The notes under the pieces: model-generated
Database searches by the model: none
Told to the model about the DNA's origin: nothing
The model's input: the letters and a program-made list of their open reading frames with translations, nothing else
Shown here: positions 28,201 through 43,200 of the stretch, piece after piece
Numbering within the stretch: the first letter of the stretch is position 1
Layout of the letters: each line of letters starts with the position of its first letter
Position numbers and translations under genes: made by a program
From: Eremophila alpestris peregrina
Taxonomy: Eukaryota; Chordata; Aves; Passeriformes; Alaudidae
Direction of reading: 5' to 3'
DNA length: 64,000 nt
Assembly: GCA_009792885.1 (NCBI GenBank)
Contig: WMCF01000208.1
Location: 124,001-188,000, forward strand

Positions 28201-31200
28201 AGCTGCAAGGAGCCAACACTCTGGAACACAAGGCTTGGTTACCCCTGTAGGTGAACGCGGCTACAAACGAGCATGGTCCAGCTATTTTTTATGTTCCGGC
28301 TGCAGCTTTTGACTAACATCCTGGAACAGTATATTCCACAGGATGACGACGCACTAGGTGAAGCAGCATTTCCTTTTATTTGTTCTAAATTTGCAAAGCA
28401 GTAATGTCATCCAGTGACCTCTTGTTCTCATAAATGGAGAGGATGAAAACAACGAGCTGATTGCTTCTGAGTGAGGATGAGGGCTGCCTTACTAGGAGTT
28501 AAAAAAACCAAAACAGTAAAAAGTCTTCAGATTTATTTTTAATCTCATAGAATTTTGGCTTGTTTGGGGATTGGCAGAACTCTGAGCTTTCCTGCCCCAA
28601 AACAGCTCAGAACTGTATCTAGATATGAGCAATTACGCAAATTAAAAGTGCTCGTTCTGCCTAAAAAGTGAATACTAAAAACTTTTTTGATTTTAAATGC
28701 TACTGAACTTCTGAGTGTGATTCTTTAGATTTCATTCATTAGTCGAAACTGGGTGCCCAGCGCTCACCACATGGTGATATGATTGACACCTAATCCAGAC
28801 CAGAAAAACAGCTTCACAGTCACGGGGGAAAAAAGGCTGCCAATCCCTCTCATCACTCCTGGAGAGTCATAAGGACACATGGGAATGGCAGGAAGGTTAA
28901 AGATATTTCAAATCAGGATAGAGGTTAATTATGAACTTCTCACTGCATACAAAACCCCTGAAATATGTTTTGCAGAAACAGAGATGATAGTTAGGTCCTC
29001 AGGAAGTAGTTATGTGCCCTCCCCATGAGTCATCTCAAGTGTATTAGAGAAATTCTCAATTTTCAAAGGCTTTCCCACTCTAAATCTAAAAAAAACCCTA
29101 AATTTGAAAATAACCATGCCTTCATTGGCTGTCTTGTGCAAACACAGACACTCTTAACACTAAAAATTCAACTTTATCTCCTTTCTCTCTCACATGGCCC
29201 ATTCTCTCTTACCAGCTGTTAACCCCCCCCCTCATGCTGACCCACACTCCTCTGTCCAAAACTAACACCAGTTTACTGACATTTCAAATCCAGCCAGTTA
29301 ACAAACAACAGAGCCAACCAAAGAAAACTCCTCATTTCATGTTCTAAAAATGGACGAATGTCCCTGGATGTCCTTCCCTGATGAACAGCTGTGAATAATC
29401 AGATTCAAAAGGCAGTCCAAAAAAGACTCCTATATTAGACCAAATTTTAAACAGAAATCTGATATACTTCACCCTTTGTTGTACTGAGCAACCTTCCCCT
29501 CCCCAACAGCTAGAGCATAAACTTCATTCTCTTGTCTTGCTGTCACCCAAGACAACTTTATCATCTCTGCTCACCTGGAGCATTTTCTGGCTGCCCAGAA
29601 ACTTCTCAGCAATAAAGTGACAGTCTAGCCAGGCATGCCCTGGGACTGTTTGTTATCAGAGTACATCTGGTGAGCTCAGTGACCACAAAAGATGGCAAAG
29701 CAAGTTAAGACCACACTGGCCAATCACAGAGATGACAGAAGAAATGCTGTGGAGGGAGATGGGGTGGGGGACATTGAACTTTGCTAAATATAATTTTCCT
29801 GATGTGTACATTTCTCAGAATGGACAAAAGTGGGGATATGAGAACACCTGCTCATTCTGACTGCTTCCTTTTACTCATATCCTGTTCCAATATAGACTTA
29901 CATTCAAAGGTGCTAGCCATAAATCCCCCTAAGAGATCCTGCATTATTCCAAACAGTTGATGACTTGAGTACAGAGACAACAGGAATTTCTGGAGCTCTA
30001 GAGACCTAAAAACTAGGGAAAAAAACAAACAATAAAGCTGCAAAACCTTCAGTTTGATCACGTGGCAGAGGTAAGGAAACCATCCCCCACCTGTAGCTAA
30101 CTGTTATGTCTGTCCTGTATGGTGGAGAATGATCTTGGCATCCTGAGAGCCCAAGACTCAGGAAGGGGAACTGAGTGAGATTGTAATGAGGACCCAGCCA
30201 TTTTTCCACTTCAGCTCTTGAACACCGGAATACAGTAAAACACCTCACCTGTATTCATCAGCATGGTTCACAAACCAACAAATCCACTCTTGTTTCAAAC
30301 ACAATTACTGAACTCACACAGGGCAAAATGGATTAAGTGTGGATTAGCAAGTGCTACTCCCTCAGCAAATACAAAAAAGAAGACTGAAAAAGGGAGAAGA
30401 AAACACAAATCTGAGATTCGAACCAGTCCTTAACACTTAAAATCTTTAATGCCTGTCTCAATGATGTCTGTTTCTGAAACAATCTGGAGCTCAGCATCAG
30501 GCCAGCAAAGCCTTAGGCAGTGAGTCAGTATGACTTTAGTAGGCCTCCACAGTTTGGAAGAGAGCAATAACATGAGTATGAAGGACTCATAAGGGTCCAA
30601 GTCTTGCCCTTCTCCACAGACTACAGGCCTATTCTATTTTGCAATTCAGCTTTCACCCAGTTTTGCCCACAAATCCAGTCCCATCAATTCACTGCAGAGG
30701 TCTGTTAAGAGTTCTCTAGAACTGCACCAATTATCTTCCCCCAAAACCTGGATGATATGGGAAAGAAAAAGTAGGTTTTTATATAACACTGGAGAAATGC
30801 ACCAGTTTGGGGTGTTTTTTTATAGTGCAAAATCTTAATTTCCTGCTAAAATGACTGTCTTCCACCCATGGAAACTCATTTCCACCAAATAAAACAAGTC
30901 ATTAATGTTCTTATAGTTGTGCCAAATTCCTTTCCTTTTTTTTTTTTTTTTTTTTTTATAAATAGCAGTAACAAGATTTTCCTCAAAGCTGTAAGTGCCC
31001 AAATCTCTGTTCACAATATACCAGCTATTTTATCCCCAACTTCCATGTGGCTGTTTTACCTTCATTTTCAATCTATAAAACCCAGGACAGCTCACTTCCA
31101 TAGGAAAGCAGGTCCAGCATGTGTTGTGGTCTTTTTAGGACCATTTTTACATTATTAGGTTCACACACCTTGCAATCTGTCCCTCCTGAGCCAGGGCAGC

Positions 31201-34200
31201 AGTGCATCTTCTCTGAGCATTAGCACTGGCACTTACTGTGCTATGCTGTGCTGCAGGTCAAGTTCAACTCGTGCTGACCTTCCATCTGGGATTTCTCCCA
31301 GTCCCTATCCTCCCCCAAGCTGCAGCGGGAAACCAGACCAGACAGAGCTATCCCTGGGAAAATTATCATCTCTCATACCAGGGTCACATTCCTAAAGGCT
31401 TCTGGAAACTGTTCCTAAATAAGGCACATTCCTGTTCTTGGCAATTGGTACGAGGAGCACAAGAAGAGGATTTTAAGACTTTAGCAACAATTTAACAGAT
31501 GTCAAAAGCTAGAGCATGCAAGGTCTTTGCTACTGTTAGCAGGTGAGAAATGGAACTATCCTGGTAGTTCAGGCCTGTTAATCCCCAAAGACCTCCAAGG
31601 ATGAAGCAGTACCCAATGGGAGTGGATAGGCTGGCTGTACCAAGTGCCAAAGCTTGGCACAGCTCCATTACCCACACACCCTCCACCTCATGCAGCAGAT
31701 GCACAGGCACCTCTTTACCAGTTTTCCAAAGGACACAGCTCTGCCAGGAAGAGTTCCTAAACAGAATCACTGTTCAGAAAGGGCAGCCCATTTAGGAAGA
31801 TAAAAGGTATTTCAGAGAAAGCTTCCTACTCACTCAAACAGAAGCAAACCCAGGAAGAACAGAGGGGCAGGACTGTTCCCCAGTGGTAGAGCTGCTGTCT
31901 CAATGGGCTCACACATGGCAAGGCTGGCACCAGTAAATCACAGCACTGAGCAATAAAAGATCCTATCAGTGGTAGGAAAATGACCTATTACTGAGAGTTT
32001 ATTGTTAGCAGGAGCTTCTCACAGCCCCCTAACTTCAGCAGTATTGAATGGAGGCTGGTAGCTAGCACAAAAGGAAATAATAGCTTTCAACAGCTTGATG
32101 AACCCAGGAGCTTTCCACATTGGGCCACCAAGCTAAGTCCGGTTCATGCACCATCAGAAGCACCAGAAATAGGGAGGCAGCATTTCTGCAAGTAATGCTA
32201 GCAAGGCTCTCCCTGCATCAAAAGGAGCCTTTTCCTTCTAGAGCAGCTACCATGTAAAGCTGAACATAATCTCAAATGTTCTGCCTTTGTGCCCCCTCCT
32301 GGAAGGGGAGAAGATACTGAAATCTGCAGTCTTGCTCAGGAAGGTAGGTGAAACCTCAGTTCAGCATGACAGTTACAAAGAGCAAAGAGATTATCAAACA
32401 AAAGCTTCCAGTGTTCAGGCACAAAGGCAGACATGATTTCAAAGCTGTAAACTTCCCTCTAAGAAAGCAAAAGCTCTTCACAGTCTCCTTCATTTTCAGC
32501 TCCCTGTCTATCCTGTCCCACAGTAAAACAGTTAAAGCTCAGTCTAACTTCTTCTTAGAGTAGTTTCATGTATCTCAAAACCTCCCGCATATTTTTTAGT
32601 CACTCTGTAACATACAGTAGCAATCACCAGATCTCTCCACCCACAGCAATTTCTTCCAGACTCCCTAACTCTTCTTCCATGTTTATCTTCTTTTTGGTAG
32701 TTTTTCTCCAGATTTTTCCTTCTTTTGTGACAGCAGACTAATGACCAGCTCCCACAGGAGGCTGGATTAAGAGTTCCAAAACTCCTTGACATGAAAGGAT
32801 TTTAAATGACTATTTTCACTGACTAACAGTGACTCAGAATGGTCTGTTTACCAAAGGGCCTTTTCTCAAGGAGAAAAAAACTGCATTGAAGCCTGGATCA
32901 CAAACTACTAAAATAGCAAAGTATTTTGAAACTGCAGCGGTTCTGACAGGAAATGGGGACTGAACTGCACTTAATGAAGGAAGGTGGAAAGCCAGCAGAG
33001 CGATTCTAGACACAGCAATACACAGCTCCACTCATCTTCTCACTTGCTTATAAAGGAAATTCTGACAGCTGCCAATACAAACAGAGTACAAGCACTAGCA
33101 AAGAGTGTACAATTCCTGAACGTGTACACACATGGGTGTGGAAAAGACAACAACTCCCAGCACAAACTGATTTTCCAACGTGTGTTCTAATTTTCCCCAA
33201 TTTAGAGATGAGAGTTTAAAAACAAGGAAAAAGTTCAGAAGTCCCTCTTTTCTAATCTTTCCCTTTTCCAAACATTAACAGGGCAATCCATGATTGTGTG
33301 AGAATTCATGACTGGCCTGTGTCACTGTGTTGCTGGATTATTCAGTCTTTTTGCCCAGCTGATGCCCTCTCTCTGGGTCCATTTACCCCCTGTTGAAGAA
33401 GCAGGGGAGGAAAATCCTCTCCCTTGCTAAGAAGCCCAGTGACTCCCTGGAGCATTTGTTCAACCTCTTTTTCTTCAGAGGACTGAGGCCACACAGGGGA
33501 GTTTTGGGAATCTGTGCAAGTGTCAAACCATGGAGATTTTCCTGATCTCTATCAGCCAAAGCTTGAAGCCCAACTATGACTTCCGGCAAACAGCTTGCAA
33601 CAAAAGTTCTTACATTATTTCTCCTCATAAAAAATAAGTGACATGCTCTTTCTCGAAGACTGCACTTCAAACCAGCACAATCAATCTCTGATCTGGCTGA
33701 TCTGGGTTCCTCTTGTTCCAACAGTGCCTCACAGGCACACAGCTCCTGTGCTAGGCTGGAGCAGCAAACTTTCTCTAGCTTCAGCAGTTCTATTTTCTTT
33801 CAAAACCAAACTCTTCAGAGAAGATTTCACTGCCTCCTCTGCTGAAAAGGATATATTTTAATTTAAAAACACCTACACAAATAATTCAACTTGATACAAA
33901 ACCATGAAGAGGCAAAGGAACTTTCACTTCATTGTGAATGAACTACAAACACCAACAACATACTCTCCCCATCAGAAGAACTGTCAGCACTTCGATTTTA
34001 CCGAAGTTCAAACACTTTTCCCTCTATTTTTAGGAAAGGTTACTTACCCAGAAATGAAAATCCATGCCATTTCTCCACAGTGTCAATAAGCCCTGGGACA
34101 ATACAGCAAAAATATACACTCTGGAGGAGATCAGTATTGTAAACCTTCACAAGACAGAAACTGGCAACTTTGCTGCCGAAAAGAGTCAGTACTAAGTAAC

Positions 34201-37200
34201 AAGGTTATAAGATGAAATAAATTGTAGCACACCTCAGGCTTCCATACAGCTGGAGAACGACATCCATACTCCTCAGAGATGACTGCACTCTCTCATTCAG
34301 GGGCACCAGCAATCCTGCTCCTCAGCCTACCACAACCACTGTTGCCTCCAGCCATGCAAGTGCACTGTAAGAGAGGTATTATTCTAACCTCAATACTTCC
34401 TCTCTCCTGGGACATTGGTCAGGGTGAATCATCAGTTAATAAACAGTATTTCTTAACTGGGTGCAGCATTTCCAACAGCACTGCAGGCACACTTCTCTTT
34501 ACTCCTCTTCCAGAGAATACATCTACATAAATCCACTCAGGAGAGAACACCTGAAGAGCAAGAGCTCATAGCAAACGTATTCCAAAGAACCTGAGCTTCT
34601 GATATCTGTTATGCTGGTACAGGTGCCATGTTTCCCAGTGCTCAATCCAGAAAACTCACACTCCTGCTCTTACCTTTCACGTTCAATCTTCCTCTAAACT
34701 AGTGTCCAGAGCAGCCTACTCCCTCAGAAAAAAACCTAAACAGATTGCTTGACATGCAATTAATAGGATTAGTCTCGTCTGTGGTCAGTCTCTCTGAGCT
34801 ACGTTCCACTTGCCACAAGCTGATTAGCTGCCTGCTTAAGGAGGAGCTGGGATAAGTTTCCTTCTGACGGCAATGAAGTGGAGAGGCAGGCGCTGACTGT
34901 AATAATATGCTGCTTCCTGTCTGCGGCTGGGCTGAGAGGTACTTCCCAACAAAAAAGGGTTTACAGGAGCTCAGGAGCTCAAGCTCCACCTCTTCCAGTG
35001 AAGAGTTTTAACTGTGGAGGAGGGGTCACTAGCATGGCTGCTGGCACTCAAAAACATGCTCTGAACCAGCTTCCATTTCACCATAGCATCAGAAAGAAGA
35101 AACCAAACTACACAAAATTCCCTCTCCACACAGAGGATTTATCTCCTATGGGATCTCAAAGCTCTGAATCAGATGGGATAAGAAGTAAATGTTGTAATTC
35201 GTGTTATGTGAATGAGGGTGAAAGTCCACACCACCATTTGGTAGCAATAACTGGAAAACATTTACCAAACCACCATGTGAGACCATCTACGAATCATATA
35301 CAAAATGTGTACCTGGGAAGATATGATATCCTTTCCAAGCCCCCTCTTGATGATGACGGGCATTTTTGACTAGTATTGAAGAATACATACTTTATACAAA
35401 TCCACCACAAAGCAGGAAAAAGTCAATGAACTGATAAGGAACCACTTCTTTAACTGTACTAACTACACTGAAGGCAGCAGGCTTAACTCAGCACTTTCTA
35501 GAAAAGAGCAGAACTTCACCCCACACACCAGTCTGAGGAGGAAGAATTTGTTCACCACAAAAACACAAAATTGGGCCAAAGGAGACAATCCAAAGTGTTT
35601 TCAAGGACTTTTGAGGGGACAACTGTGGTGCCAAAGTGTTGACCTGAGCAACAGGCAAGAGAGTGATTGGTGTCCCCCAGACCTTGCAGGTGTCACAGGG
35701 GAGAACAGGCATGATGGATGGCTCAGGTCCATGACACAGGTAAAGCAGATCATTTTGAGACAGATCAGTAAAACCAAGGCTTCCCAGCATCACCTTGAGA
35801 AAAGACTATTCCAGATTAAAGTATGGAACTCATTCTCATTGGAGATTTTGTTTTAATGCTCCTCACAGAACTGCAGGCTAGTCCATCATGTGGGCATCTT
35901 AACAAATCACATTACAGCAAAACTGCACGGTTCAAGAAAAAACTGTTCATGGAAAGAGCTAAAGTCTCACTAGGAATGCACCCAGTGTGATCCCAATTCA
36001 TCTGCTTTTTAGAAATCACAAGAGGTTTTGAGGATATGGCTAAGAAAGCACTGCTCAGAAATCAGGGCCAGGCTCTGACCTCACCTATCCAATGCTGCTG
36101 ATCTCTATTTTGTTAGGAAAACAAAATAGCACACACTGATGGCAAGAGTCCAGGCTAAAATCTGACTGCTCTTTGAAATAAAGGGTCCTGAACTACAAGA
36201 ACAACACACTTATCACTGCCTTTGTGCCACAGCAGATCTTCTCTAAGGCCCTGTGCAAGACAGCAACCCTAGGAAAAGGCTAGGGAGAGATCTATGCACC
36301 ATGTACCAAGGAATCATACATGAAAGCTCAGACTGTCACAGCCCAGATTTCCCAGAAGAATTTACCTCGTAGACAGCTGACTCTCAAGGACAGAGATGGC
36401 AGAGATGTGACAGAACCAGCAAATACAACAAACACCTAGAAGCCTAATGAGAGAAGAGAGTTCTGGCATGGAGCTGCTGTAAGATTTGTTCCCAGAGACT
36501 TCCTGTTAAATACCTCTGCAGCCACACTGCCTGACCTAAAGTAACAAAGCTAAACATAAAGTTTTCATTACATATCAGGGAATTGAGCTGTACAAAACTG
36601 TAAGCTCAAAAACGCTCCATGTCACATACTCCCAGCCCATTCTATAGTCATCTATCCATTAACTTTGGGTAGCAGTCCTGAAAACTGTTCCCACTGCAAA
36701 CAGAACACACTGAGGAAATCTATGCAAGATCAACCAAGTAAACCACAGTGGAATTTGTTATTACACATTTCTTTTTCAGAGGAAGAGGTCCATGTCTTAG
36801 AACTCATTTTTCTTGCTCTCCTTCCTGCTGAGAGCAAACAAATTACCTGTCAGTCACATCCTATGTAAAAGGTTTACCAGCAGCTATTTTTTAACCTTAG
36901 TCCTCTATCCATGCAGCACAACCTTCCCCGGCTTTATGCTCTGGTTTTTTCCTCTCATGATGCTGCCTCCCCATGCCCCTCAATGCATTTTCAACAGTTG
37001 CTCTTCTGACTGCTCAGCTCTTATTACCTCTTTGTTTTGGATACACATTGTTCCTCCAAGTGGTTTATCTGATGTTTTTGTTGCTTGTCTTTATCTCAGG
37101 AAGTTAGGAGAGTCATTCAGGCAATGTGACCTGCAGAATCTATACATTAGGCAGTACAGATGCCTGGACAGAGGCTGAGTTTTCTCAGAAAGAAACCATT

Positions 37201-40200
37201 CTTTCACAAACCCACAAGTACCAGTCTCCGTTGAAGAAAAGAGAAAACCAAAAAGGAAACCAGAACATCAAAAACTGTGCTTAAAACACCAAATGCTACT
37301 TATTTTCAGTTTAGGAGAAAAACTCAAATTCTATGATTCACTGATTTGAAACGGGGAAAAAAATGCATCAAAGAACTCTGAATTTTAGAAAGGAAGATAC
37401 AGAGGGGAAGCAGAGTGGTCTCAAAGAAAACCAACAGAAAATTGCATACTGCAAGGAATCCAAACCACTGACAGCAATGATGTAACAGAACAAAAAGCAG
37501 CAAGACTAGGCCATCTTCTGATTTCCTACGCGTTTTTAGAGCTCAAGGTAAATGAGTAAAGTACCTCTATAAGCCACAATAGAAAGAGCAGATAGAAATT
37601 AAGAGGAAACAAGTTTTTCTTGAATTTACCTAAGCATCACGATGCACTGCTCAGCTGGAGACAGTGCAAACTGTACCTGCTTGAATTTCAAGGTAACCCT
37701 TTACCTTTTATCAGCTAGGTAAGGCCGGGACTGGCAGAGCCTGATAGCAGTGTCTTGGAAATAACTCTTCGACTTGGATGGGGCAATCTGAGAGAACAAA
37801 TACACTACTTCCTTCTGTCCCTAATGCAGTCTTCCTGATGGATATTAGATCTTTCCCAGCTACAACAGTAAGCAGCACAGTAACAGTACACTTACCTGAA
37901 AAAATCAAGTCTTTATTTATACTGGAGAAAACCAAAGCAAGATCCAAGATAAAATGCTTTATTAACAGGTAAATAACATCACACTCTTGAAAATATATCC
38001 CCTACTCAAATCACTGCATAAACATTCTCTCTGTTCTCTCACATTGACATCCGATATCAATATTTACTTACTATACCCATGCCTGCCTTCTACTTGTCCA
38101 GCTATGGATGTAGGAAGTGTTTTCAAGCTTTGGGAAGGTGTTGGGGTTTTATCTGGACACAGGCAGTGCAAAGCCAAAAGCTACAGCTTCCCAACAGAAA
38201 TGCCCCTTGGCAGATGTTTAAAGCAGCAGATCACTCCTCTGCAGCACAAGGCACACTGCTCAGTGTTGGTCATCACCTGCAGGACCAGAAGGGATTGCTC
38301 CCCCTTTCACCTTGCCTTAGAGCAACACTTCCTTTCCCCAGGCCCTGCTCCTCCTCTGTTCTGAGCCCCTCAGGAGCTGTGTGGAGGTTTGTTGTTCACC
38401 AGCTCCACACTCACCCAGCAGGGCTGACGTTAATGGCTTTCTCCCTGCACGCCAGGTGCTCCCCCAAATTGGATCTTGCAGAACACCTGCACCTTATATA
38501 TTTCTCTCACAATCATTTTTCCTCCTAGTTCCTGAGCCTGGAGAAAATGAAGCAGGGACACCACCACATTTCCAGACTGCAACTACTTAGCACACATTCC
38601 ACATCTAATGAGTATCCTGAACCAATCCCACAGTTATTTCTGTGCTATTTCTTTCTGTTCCTCCTTTTGCTTTCCACTATATATAGCATGCATATATAAA
38701 CACACACACAGACACACACAAAGTCAGAGAAAGAAGTTTACATACTTTAATGCCTATGGGAAAAACTAAATTCTTTCAGCAAGATCTCCAGCATAAACAT
38801 GAATATCACCTCTAACTCCCTCAGCAGAACAAACTCTTCTGTACCACAGTGCAAACAGGTTCTATCAAACCCTCTTAGCTCATAGGGAAGAAAATCCCTG
38901 AATGCCAAGTCTTAGCACAATGAATAATAACCTGAGGTAATTTCCAACATGCACAAATATGAGTTATCATATTGTAAAGAAATTTAAGTTTATTATTTTT
39001 TATTTTTCATGAAAGATGCTGTGAAGATTGTTCAGATGTTTTTCAACTTGGCAAAAGAGATGGGATGTGGGGAACAGATGCAAGAAAACCAGAAAATAAT
39101 GCAAGAAGTCCTACCGTGAAGCTGTTGTTGACATTCTTTGTGCTGGATTCTGCTACGCTGGCATCTGTCAGATCCACCTCATCAAAAATAATGGACTGGA
39201 AAGAAAAAATCCAAAATCTCAATAAATTCTTGAATCCAATGTATAAGCAGCAGACTCAATGGGGGTCTGCCTAGCATGCTCCATATCACAGCCTTTTATG
39301 GTTTGAAGGAAAGACACAGCACCAACAACCTCAAAGACCTGGAAGTCTAGTTCCATACACTGGGGATCACTCTGGCCTGTCTTCAGACAGTGAACACAAT
39401 GACTTTATTTTTTTAAAGGATTATTTTAAAAGAACATAAAATAACTGTAGGTTTTGTTCTTGTGAAAGGAGGCAGTTTTATATCTAGCTGACTATCAGCA
39501 TACTAAACTAGATGCATAGCAGTTCTGATTTGACAAATTGTAGTTTTGCTTGTCTACTGCACTTTCTCTTTCCATTTGTATTCTCTTCCTTCTATTGATT
39601 CAGAGTCTATTCCCTACTAACATGCACCAAAGGGAGAAAAAAACCTGGAAAAATCAGTATCACAGGTCCACATGATGTTTCACTTCAAAACTAAGGATTT
39701 CCAAGTGTCAAGCAAAACACAGGGATCTTCTAGTAGCTACAAAGCCTGAAGACCAGTGCCTAAAGAGCTCTTTTCTTTGCTGACGGCTGTCTCCCTGCTG
39801 ACACCCATCTGCCTCCAAAGCCCCTCTAGTGACTTCCTTCCTCGGCCTCAGAGGTGCTGTCAGGACCTCACCTTAGCAGTTTTTGCATAGTAGAGCGTTC
39901 GTCCTCGCAGCTTGAAGTATCGTCTCTTCCAGCGCTGGAAGGAGCTGGTTTGCTTCATCAGCATCCCCTCTTTTATGACAGTCTATAAAAGCATCAGAGG
40001 ACAGGGGTGAAGCACAGGTTTTACTGACAGGCACGTTTTCTGCTTCCCCAGCACACACACCCGTAGGGGAACAACTGGAGTTGGAGACCAATACCCTCAG
40101 TGCCCTCTGCTGGCAGCGTTTCACAGATTCATTCAGCAGCACTGAGCAGCCTTCACGAGATAAAACTCTCATGAACACACAAGCCACACTGCGGTGCAGT

Positions 40201-43200
40201 TTTACCCTTGTCTCCAGTGCCATCACGATACCAAAGAAGATACATAACTTACAACTGAATGAGCATTTCGAATCTAACAGTGACTCAGGGAGTGTAACAG
40301 TTAAACTCACCAAGGTCAGATTTCAGTTGCAGGCAATTACACCTTTCATTAATTGGCATCTCATTACCAGCACATACACACCCAGGATATCTGTCTCTAC
40401 CTCCAGCTGTGTCTTGTGAACCAGCATCTACCTGGCACAGAGGTGGCAAGCTGCAAGCCCAGGGGGTGAAGAGTGAAACCAGTGCAAAGAAGGAGCTATA
40501 TCCAACATCAGCATTTGGTATTCTTCAGATAGTCTTGGCCCTGCCTCGGTACTCTCTGGCCAGCTGCCATTTCCCAGGGCTGCAGTGCCAAAATCGTCTA
40601 TGCACACTGACTGTTTTTCTTTAACTGTTTTATAACTAGACTGACACACCAGCATACACAGGCTTATATGCTCGTTCATTCACTGTGCATATGTGGGAGT
40701 ATGCATTTAATCCACACACACTTCATTCAGGTTTGAATACCAGCAGCTACATGAAAATAATCTCAAAAACTGCAGCTCAGAAAAACAAAAGGCAAAAAAG
40801 TCGGGGCTGAATGTCCATCCCCAAATTCCTGATTGTAAATACTGTCAAGGAGCTACAAGCAGTGCTATGTCATGCCTTGGTACCATAAGAAATCTACTTT
40901 TCTCCCCCAAAGAGTCGCAGGAACCTGCTTCTTGCTGAGAGAGCCCAACGGGATAAACACTCAGTTAAAACACAGGACATAAATGATCTGACAATCTTGT
41001 AAGACAGGTTATTCTGTATCTTGGTGCCAGGAAAATGACACAGCTTTAACATACCGGAGGTCTCAGTGGAATTCAGGTTTGTAACAGTCAGGGCGCTGAT
41101 AAGTATCAATTCACAAACAGCACCAAAAGGACACCGCCAGGCTACTACTGCACACAAAATAAATACTCTTACTAATCCACAGGGTTTAGTTCATTTTAGA
41201 ACTCCTTTCCAGGGCAGTAAACTTGCTTTTAAAATGCTATATATATTTCTAATGTGTGCTTTTGGAACAGCTGCAAATTTTGATACGTTCCACATATACT
41301 GGCCCTTGCCAAGCTCAAAGCTTCCTCAAAAACCACTTTGAAAAAAATGCTGACTCTAAGGAGAAACATCCGTCTGACAATGTATGCTTCTCTTTCACCA
41401 CACTGAGCTATCCTCAAACTGGCCTGAAAGATCACATGGTCTGGACCACCATGGTGAAGCCTCTACTCACAAATCAGCTGGGAAATGAGCACATTGCACC
41501 AGATCCTAAAGAGAGCTGTCAGATATAGAAGCCATTACAATCTGCCTCCACTGGGCTGGGAAACAGAAAAGGGGGAGAGCTCCCCTGTCTCCTGGAAGAA
41601 CATCATCTGCCTCAGACGCTGGGCCCTGACCAGTTCCAAGGTTAGCAAACCCCAAGCCTCAGTGCTTCCCAGTGGTCTGTTTCACAAAGCCACCTGCACA
41701 CTGGAACAAATAGCTGCCAGTGCCCAGGCAAACACCAGCTTAGTGCCTGCTTCAACTGGGAATCGCCAAACTCCACAGAACTCCCAGCAGAATGAAAAGA
41801 GCAAACAAAACTGCACAATTGAGGATTAAGCTCCTATAAGAAAATGGCTGTTTCCCACACCAGCTCCCCACAGCTCTGAAGCAGTCACTGAAAGGCATCC
41901 TGGCAGTCATTTTCACAGGACACAGCAGTAGGAATACACTCTAAGAAGCCATAAAGCATCTGGGAGTGGCTTTAGTGTCCAGAAATTAAACACACTATAG
42001 CAATACCCAGAAACAAAATGTTAAATCAACTTAGAGCTGGTGTTACCTCAATAATCCAAAATTCAGACATTATCTTAGCTGAAGCTTCAGCATAAGAGAA
42101 AATGGAGTGCAAAGACTGACCAAACAGCATCCCTCACTGAAACAACCCTGAAGGCAAGGCCAGAGCTGAAGGCACTCATCTGGAACCAGGAAAGATGGAT
42201 TCATGCTCTTACTCTGCCATGGACTTTTTATGAGTTCCTAATAAAGCAATTTTCACTCTGTTGTCTCCATCCCCCATCTGTCAAGTGGAACAATCAGCAC
42301 TCATCAACTCTGGAGAAACCCACTAAAATATATATTTCTCTCACAAGTTATCTTAAACTCCAGCACCTGAGTATCAAACAGAAATGTTAAGTGCCAGCAT
42401 CCAAATTACCACGCTAAAGAAATCACATTTCTGCAGCTCCTTTTTTAACAGGGAAGAAAATGGGAAAGTGGCAGAAGATTTTCCAGCTTAAGACAGAAAC
42501 ATGGAGTAATTTTTGCATTCCCTGGAAAAAACACATATAAATTTAAAAAATGAGACAGAGAAAGCAGCTACTGAACTCTGCAAAGCCCTGAACCAAAATA
42601 AGAGAGGAACAAAAAATTCTGGAGAAGACTCCAGGGATGAAAAGCCCAAAGATATCAAGTCAGCCTGGAGGCTGATCAAAAAACAGCAACTTGCAGGAGG
42701 AGATTTCAGAGCTCTGTTGCTATACGCTTATTTACAGCTATGGTTAAACTGGGGTCAGCCAGAACCTTTATACATCCCAGGCTCAGGCAGCATCACTTTA
42801 GCCAAACTCTTGCCCAGCACAACAACTCTCAGCAAAACAATGCCTCTGCCTTCCCTCAGCTCCCACCACTCCCGCCTGCTCCCTCACCTCAGTTGGGCTC
42901 ACTCACCTCTGCACGAGACGTGCATTCCTCCATTCCTCTTTTACACCCTCTTTTTTTTTTTCCTCCTTTCTTTTACCAAAAGGCAACACTTGCAGAGGTC
43001 ACCTTGCCCCACTCAAAGCAGCAGTTTCTGTCATTGCCAGGCTCTATCTATAGAAAAGCTCACAGCTACCCAGCTCAGACATGCAAGGCCAGAGCAGGAG
43101 CACTCATTCTGCTCACAGCAAACATGCCTCTGGTTCAGTGCTGCCCATCTCTGCACGAGAGCAGCAGGGCTATTTATAGGCACTCAGCTCAGCACACTTT

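Larger units (their letters stand above)
24720..39114 (-). other. DGKD: DGKD intron 3 (14.4 kb)
   Basis: This long intron separates the exons for the two halves of the PH domain. I see no recognisable coding exon in phase with its neighbours. It holds a T22 run (30936-30957), a C9 run (29223-29231), a TA/CA repeat (38677-38720) and some chance-like open frames, the longest 163 codons on the plus strand at 34878-35369. The segment 25260-25400 has an AATAAA and looks terminator-like, but I could not assign it to a repeat family. No RNA gene was recognised. Confidence 0.75.

Noticed and set aside
30415..30424. B-box-like GGTTCGAATC on the minus strand, as in a tRNA gene or tRNA-derived SINE
   Set aside because: The sequence upstream lacks an A box and cannot fold into a cloverleaf; a single 10-base match is expected by chance.
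31869..31910. CAGTGGTAGAGC resembling a tRNA A box
   Set aside because: No B box or anticodon arm follows at the right distance.
38677..38686. CTATATATAG as a MEF2/TATA site in intron 3
   Set aside because: It lies inside a TA/CA simple repeat, where such matches are expected.
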